From Phycisphaerae bacterium (GTDB taxonomy: Bacteria > Planctomycetota > Phycisphaerae > Sedimentisphaerales > Anaerobacaceae): DNA of 8,347 nucleotides. Positions 6,238 to 8,347 of this stretch are shown one piece after another. The notes beneath the pieces were generated by a model, which made no database searches, was not told where the DNA came from, and worked only from the letters and a program-made list of their open reading frames with translations. Position 1 is the stretch's first letter; each line of letters opens with the position of its first letter. Made by a program: the position numbers and the translations under genes. The stretch covers positions 1-8,347 of the forward strand of contig DAOVNI010000052.1 of the NCBI GenBank assembly GCA_030630315.1. Reading direction: 5' to 3'.

Positions 6238-6827
6238 GGGGGAAAATTCAAGACGGCGAAGTCCGCGTGGAATTTCTTGGCGGCGGTATCATAAGCTTTG
6301 GCTGCGGATATCTCGTCGTGAAAGAGGCCGAAATATTTGTATTGACCATTGACTCGAATTGCAGCGCACCATTTTCTCTGGCCTGCGTGGTAAGAGACGC
6401 CTTTGTACTTTGAAGAGGTTTTAAGGGCCATTTTTCTTCTGTTTCTTGCGTTTTGAGCCGGAGTTGCGATGCGGAGGTTTGCTTTTCTGTTGTCGAGGCC
6501 GTTATTGTTGATATGGTCAGTGCACATACCTTCCGGTGGGGGGCATATAGAGCGGTGCATCCATACTGTTTGTCCGTTGGTACGTTCGTGGCCCTTGGCT
6601 CGGCGGAGTGCGTAGAACATCTGTTTTGTTCTCTGGACGTGCCATTTGTGCTTGTTTAATCGCTCGAAATAGTCCGGGTCAACGATGGCGTATTTGCCCT
6701 GAGTGAGCGGTATCCGGCGAAAGGGATAGCCATAGCAGATTCGGCGGTAGAATAGCAGTACAAAAACAATCGGCTTTTCGAGCCAGCCTGGAACTCGGAT
6801 TTTGAAAGTGAGCTCGGTGATTTTCAC
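6228..6827 (-). CDS. HNH endonuclease with C-terminal AP2 DNA-binding domain
   Basis: This 199-residue protein has an HNH_3-type nuclease core and an AP2 domain, an arrangement found in homing-endonuclease-like genes that are multicopy in planctomycetes and phages. Residues 39-78 (IPLTQGKYAIVDPDYFERL) are the usual lead-in. The HNH core is WMHRSI with His91, then DHINNNGLDNRKANLRIAT with Asp104, His105 and Asn113. AP2 spans 139-196 (SKYKGVSYHAGQRKW, YKYFGLFHDEISAAKAYD). Residues 17-33 are hydrophobic with aromatic residues and could touch a membrane. The start at 6827-6825 is GTG with only AAGGGG just upstream, so it is uncertain; the next in-frame Met (70) would remove conserved sequence. 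Two extra copies of the last ~20 codons lie beyond the stop. It probably cuts and binds DNA and may be mobile; the target is unknown. Confidence 0.88.
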   Translation of the reverse strand: MKITELTFKIRVPGWLEKPIVFVLLFYRRICYGYPFRRIPLTQGKYAIVDPDYFERLNKHKWHVQRTKQMFYALRRAKGHERTNGQTVWMHRSICPPPEGMCTDHINNNGLDNRKANLRIATPAQNARNRRKMALKTSSKYKGVSYHAGQRKWCAAIRVNGQYKYFGLFHDEISAAKAYDTAAKKFHADFAVLNFPPKS

Positions 6828-6851
6828 CCCTTCGTCGCTTTGCGGAATGAA

Positions 6852-6879
6852 GAATTTAGAATTGAGAATTTAGAATTAT
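6852..6879. repeat. Heptanucleotide array, GAATTTA type, 4 units
   Basis: Tandem 7-bp units GAATTTA, GAATTGA, GAATTTA and GAATTAT lie about 25 bases upstream of the HNH-AP2 start. Confidence 0.85.
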
Positions 6880-6897
6880 GTGTTCGTGTCGTATGAC

Positions 6898-6929
6898 CTG
6901 GTTACCTGATTTCCTGATATTCTGATACC
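6898..6929. repeat. Octanucleotide array, CTGATATT type, 4 units
   Basis: Tandem 8-bp units CTGGTTAC, CTGATTTC, CTGATATT and CTGATACC. It is the only array in this region with an 8-bp rather than 7-bp period. Confidence 0.75.
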
Positions 6930-6945
6930 CTCCTTTGGCTTCGTG

Positions 6946-6960
6946 CTTCGAATTTCGAAG
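6946..6960. repeat. Perfect 7-1-7 palindrome CTTCGAA-T-TTCGAAG
   Basis: CTTCGAA at 6946-6952 and TTCGAAG at 6954-6960 are exact reverse complements around one base. It is symmetric enough to be a dimeric protein site, but no dependent promoter is identifiable. Confidence 0.5.
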
Positions 6961-7034
6961 TTACCAACTATGTGCAGGCCTACCAATGGGCCCTCTATAA
7001 TTGGCTGAACCTGCGCGTTTGAGTCGAAAAATGC

Positions 7035-7055
7035 TCTCGATTCTCGATTCCTGAT
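7035..7055. repeat. Heptanucleotide array, TCTCGAT type, 3 units
   Basis: TCTCGAT is exactly repeated at 7035-7041 and 7042-7048 and followed by TCCTGAT. The next seven bases, ATTCGTA, are only loosely related. Confidence 0.7.
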
Positions 7056-7148
7056 ATTCGTAACTTGTTTATACGAAAGGAATAAAAATTTTTTTATTTT
7101 TTTCGGTTTTTGCTTTCAACTACCTGCACTTTTGATTGAAATTTTGCA

Positions 7149-7176
7149 GTTCATAGTTCGTTGTTCGTAGTTTTTG
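7149..7176. repeat. Heptanucleotide array, GTTCGTA type, 4 units
   Basis: Tandem 7-bp units GTTCATA, GTTCGTT, GTTCGTA and GTTTTTG. Confidence 0.75.
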
Positions 7177-7223
7177 GCTGGCCGCGGTGGTTTTTCAATT
7201 GATAAATGATTCCGTCAAATGGC

Positions 7224-7299
7224 GCCGGATTCCGTTCCGTCCAGGGGCCGGACTTTCAGCGCAACAGATGCCGGATTCCGTCCAAGGGCCGGATCTTCG
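7224..7299. repeat. Two direct copies of a GC-rich GCCGGATTCCG..GGGCCGGA element
   Basis: GCCGGATTCCG occurs at 7224-7234 and 7270-7280. Each is followed by a GTCC-rich piece: CCGTCCAGGGGCCGGAC at 7237-7253 and CCGTCCAAGGGCCGGAT at 7278-7294. The first copy has four extra bases. GTCC and GGAC in the first copy can pair. A related CCGTCGGGGCCGGAC occurs at 6160-6174 inside the AP2-tail duplication, so this looks like a dispersed element. Confidence 0.7.
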
Positions 7300-7334
7300 A
7301 CTTCGATACGCCTGTTGGAAGCGTATGTATCCAT

Positions 7335-7355
7335 ATTGATAATTGATTATTGACT
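7335..7355. repeat. Heptanucleotide array, ATTGATA type, 3 units
   Basis: ATTGATA, ATTGATT and ATTGACT in tandem. A related pair, ATTGATA-AATGATT, lies at 7198-7211. Confidence 0.7.
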
Positions 7356-7416
7356 TTTTTCGAGTGGGAGGTCTGCGCTGGGGTAGGGGTAGATTTGGGT
7401 GGTTATTTGTGAGGGA

Positions 7417-7433
7417 TTAGCTATAATAGCTAA
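7417..7433 (+). promoter_or_regulatory. Palindrome TTAGCTAT-A-ATAGCTAA containing a TATAAT box, just before dxr
   Basis: Arms 7417-7424 and 7426-7433 are perfect 8-bp reverse complements around one base. The sequence contains consensus TATAAT at 7422-7427, ten bases from the dxr ATG. If this is the -10 box, transcription would begin around 7434-7437, giving a leaderless or nearly leaderless message. No good -35 hexamer sits 16-18 bases upstream, so the promoter call is tentative. The symmetry could instead mark an operator. Confidence 0.45.
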
Positions 7434-7436
7434 TTT

Positions 7437-8347
7437 ATGGCCAGGAAAATTGCCATTTTGGGTTCGACAGGGTCGATTGGTAAAAAGGCGCTGCTGGTAA
7501 TCGAGGCGCTTAATTCGTCGCTCGTCGCTCGTGGCTCGTCGCTCGAAAAGGAGAAAACGAAATATGAGATTGTTGCGTTGAGCGCTCACAGCAGTGTTGA
7601 ACTGTTAGCTGCGCAGGCGAGGCGGTATAAGCCGAAGTTTGTCGCTATCACAAATGCTGATTATGTATCGCCATTTCGCGAATTGATAGGTGGTCTGGAT
7701 GTTAAGATTTTGGCCGGGCCGGACGGTTTGACAGAGATTGCACAGCTCGAAGAGGTAGATATTGTCCTTACGGCGGTTGTTGGTGCGGCGGGTCTGCCTG
7801 CGGTGCTTGCGGCTGCGCAGAAAGGCAAAACGCTTGCTATCGCGAACAAGGAGCCGCTTGTTATTGCGGGTGAGCTGCTTACGGCTACTGCGAAGGAAAA
7901 TGACAGCACTATTTTGCCGGTGGATAGTGAGCATTCGGCGATTTTCCAGGCGATGCAGTCGGGTTCGGCTGATGAGGTTAGTAAAATCATTCTAACGGCT
8001 TCCGGCGGGCCGTTTAGAAAAGCCACTGTTGAGGATATTCAAAACGTAACGCTGAAAGAGGCCCTCTCGCATCCTGTTTGGGATATGGGGCCGAAAATCA
8101 CCGTTGACTCGGCCACTATGATGAATAAGGCACTTGAAGTAATCGAGGCCCATTGGCTTTTTGATATGCCGGTCGAAAAAATAGAGGTTTTGATTCACCC
8201 GGAATCAATAGTACATTCACTTGTCGAATTTGTGGATGGGTCGGTAATAGCGCAGCTCGGTGCGCCCGATATGTGTCTTCCGATACAGTATGCTCTGACG
8301 TATCCTGCGCGTGTTGCGGGTATTGCCAAGCATCTGCGGCTCGATGA
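7437..8347 (+). CDS. dxr: 1-deoxy-D-xylulose 5-phosphate reductoisomerase, N-terminal 303 codons (truncated by window edge)
   Basis: This enzyme makes 2-C-methyl-D-erythritol 4-phosphate with NADPH, the committing step of the MEP isoprenoid pathway. Clear family motifs are ILGSTGSIG at 7-15 (NADPH binding), ANKEPLV at 136-142, PVDSEHSAIFQ at 161-171 (metal ligands Asp163 and Glu165), LTASGGPFR at 186-194, SHPVWDMGPKITVDSATMMN at 211-230 with Glu234 beyond, and IHPESIVHS at 253-261. Proline after ANKE is less usual than Ser, Thr or Ala. Residues 27-36 (SSLVARGSSL) come from a heptamer array and enlarge the loop between the first helix and YEIVALSA by about 12 residues. An in-frame TAA two codons upstream fixes the start at 7437. 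No Shine-Dalgarno lies within 15 bases; GAGGG at 7411 is too far. Confidence 0.95.
   Translation, partial: MARKIAILGSTGSIGKKALLVIEALNSSLVARGSSLEKEKTKYEIVALSAHSSVELLAAQARRYKPKFVAITNADYVSPFRELIGGLDVKILAGPDGLTEIAQLEEVDIVLTAVVGAAGLPAVLAAAQKGKTLAIANKEPLVIAGELLTATAKENDSTILPVDSEHSAIFQAMQSGSADEVSKIILTASGGPFRKATVEDIQNVTLKEALSHPVWDMGPKITVDSATMMNKALEVIEAHWLFDMPVEKIEVLIHPESIVHSLVEFVDGSVIAQLGAPDMCLPIQYALTYPARVAGIAKHLRLD
7515..7542 (+). repeat. Heptanucleotide array inside dxr, TCGTCGC type, 4 units
   Basis: Units TCGTCGC, TCGTCGC, TCGTGGC and TCGTCGC are followed by a decayed TCGAAAA. The array starts exactly at codon 27 of dxr. Because 7 is not a multiple of 3, the units are read in three different frames and give SSLVARGSSL. 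Loss or gain of one or two units would frameshift the enzyme. Confidence 0.9.

Larger units (their letters stand above)
5986..6266. repeat. Tandem duplication, 150-bp and 131-bp units
   Basis: Unit 1 (5986-6135) and unit 2 (6136-6266) share GTGATATTTT, GCGGCTTTGTTCCG, GCGGCGTCAAATTAGTGG, a five-unit heptamer array and GGGGGAAAATTCAAGACGG. The offset is 150 bp in the left half and 131 bp in the right half, so unit 2 lacks 19 bases of the hairpin region. From 6267 the pattern continues into the 3' coding end of the HNH-AP2 gene (GTGGAATTTCTTGGCGGC), which is in effect the third copy. Confidence 0.85.
6828..7436. other. Divergent intergenic region (609 bp) rich in heptamer arrays, no gene called
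   Basis: This region lies between the HNH-AP2 gene (minus) and dxr (plus). It contains 7-bp arrays at 6852, 7035, 7149 and 7335, an 8-bp array at 6898, a perfect palindrome at 6946-6960, an A/T homopolymer patch around 7080-7110 and GC-rich direct repeats at 7224-7299. The only coding-like trace is a 17-codon open frame ending at the TGA at 7020-7022. A possible dxr promoter abuts the dxr start. Confidence 0.75.

Noticed and set aside
6072..7542. CRISPR array
   Set aside because: Units are 7-8 bp and contiguous with no spacers, and no cas genes are present.
7347..8198. Minus-strand open frames opposite dxr
   Set aside because: They are antisense shadows of the conserved dxr frame.

Overview
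The window looks like part of a chromosome from a Planctomycetota bacterium, probably of the Phycisphaerae/Sedimentisphaerales type. This is inferred from three things: an HNH-AP2 protein of the kind that is multicopy in those genomes, a 397-residue protein with the N-terminal helix-turn-helix common in planctomycetes, and intergenic DNA rich in short-period imperfect repeats (CACAGAG.., CCACAAAGA.., GCGGATT..). No rRNA or other taxonomic marker is present, so the assignment is tentative.

Layout. (1) 1-1930, minus strand: leucine biosynthesis. leuA (2-isopropylmalate synthase, complete) is followed by the start of leuC (isopropylmalate dehydratase large subunit, cut by the window edge), with a 13-bp hairpin in the 123-bp gap. 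(2) 1931-2708: a long non-coding stretch holding imperfect inverted repeats built from 9-bp units, plus several hairpins. (3) 2709-5913, plus strand: three accessory genes in a row. They are a PD-(D/E)XK (HsdR-N-like) nuclease fused to a DUF5655-like domain, a NYN-domain (PIN-like) RNase, and a two-HTH protein ending in a nucleoside deoxyribosyltransferase/TIR-like domain. A 17-bp direct repeat brackets the NYN gene. (4) 5914-6827, minus strand: an HNH-AP2 endonuclease-like gene, with two extra copies of its AP2 C-terminal tail stacked beyond its stop codon in a ~131-150 bp tandem duplication that carries GC-rich hairpins. (5) 6828-7436: non-coding DNA packed with heptanucleotide tandem arrays of unrelated sequence. 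(6) 7437-8347, plus strand: the first 303 codons of dxr (MEP-pathway reductoisomerase), which has a four-unit heptamer array inside its coding sequence.

How the genes relate: leuA and leuC act in one pathway and are probably cotranscribed. dxr is an unrelated housekeeping gene. The three plus-strand genes between them read like a small defence-type or mobile cargo region (nuclease, RNase, putative nucleotide hydrolase with DNA-binding regions). Their gaps of 90 and 196 bp, each gene with its own Shine-Dalgarno, do not prove an operon, and no function for the set can be shown from sequence alone. The strongest novel signals are the heptamer array inside dxr, the stacked AP2 tails, and the repeat-bracketed accessory genes.
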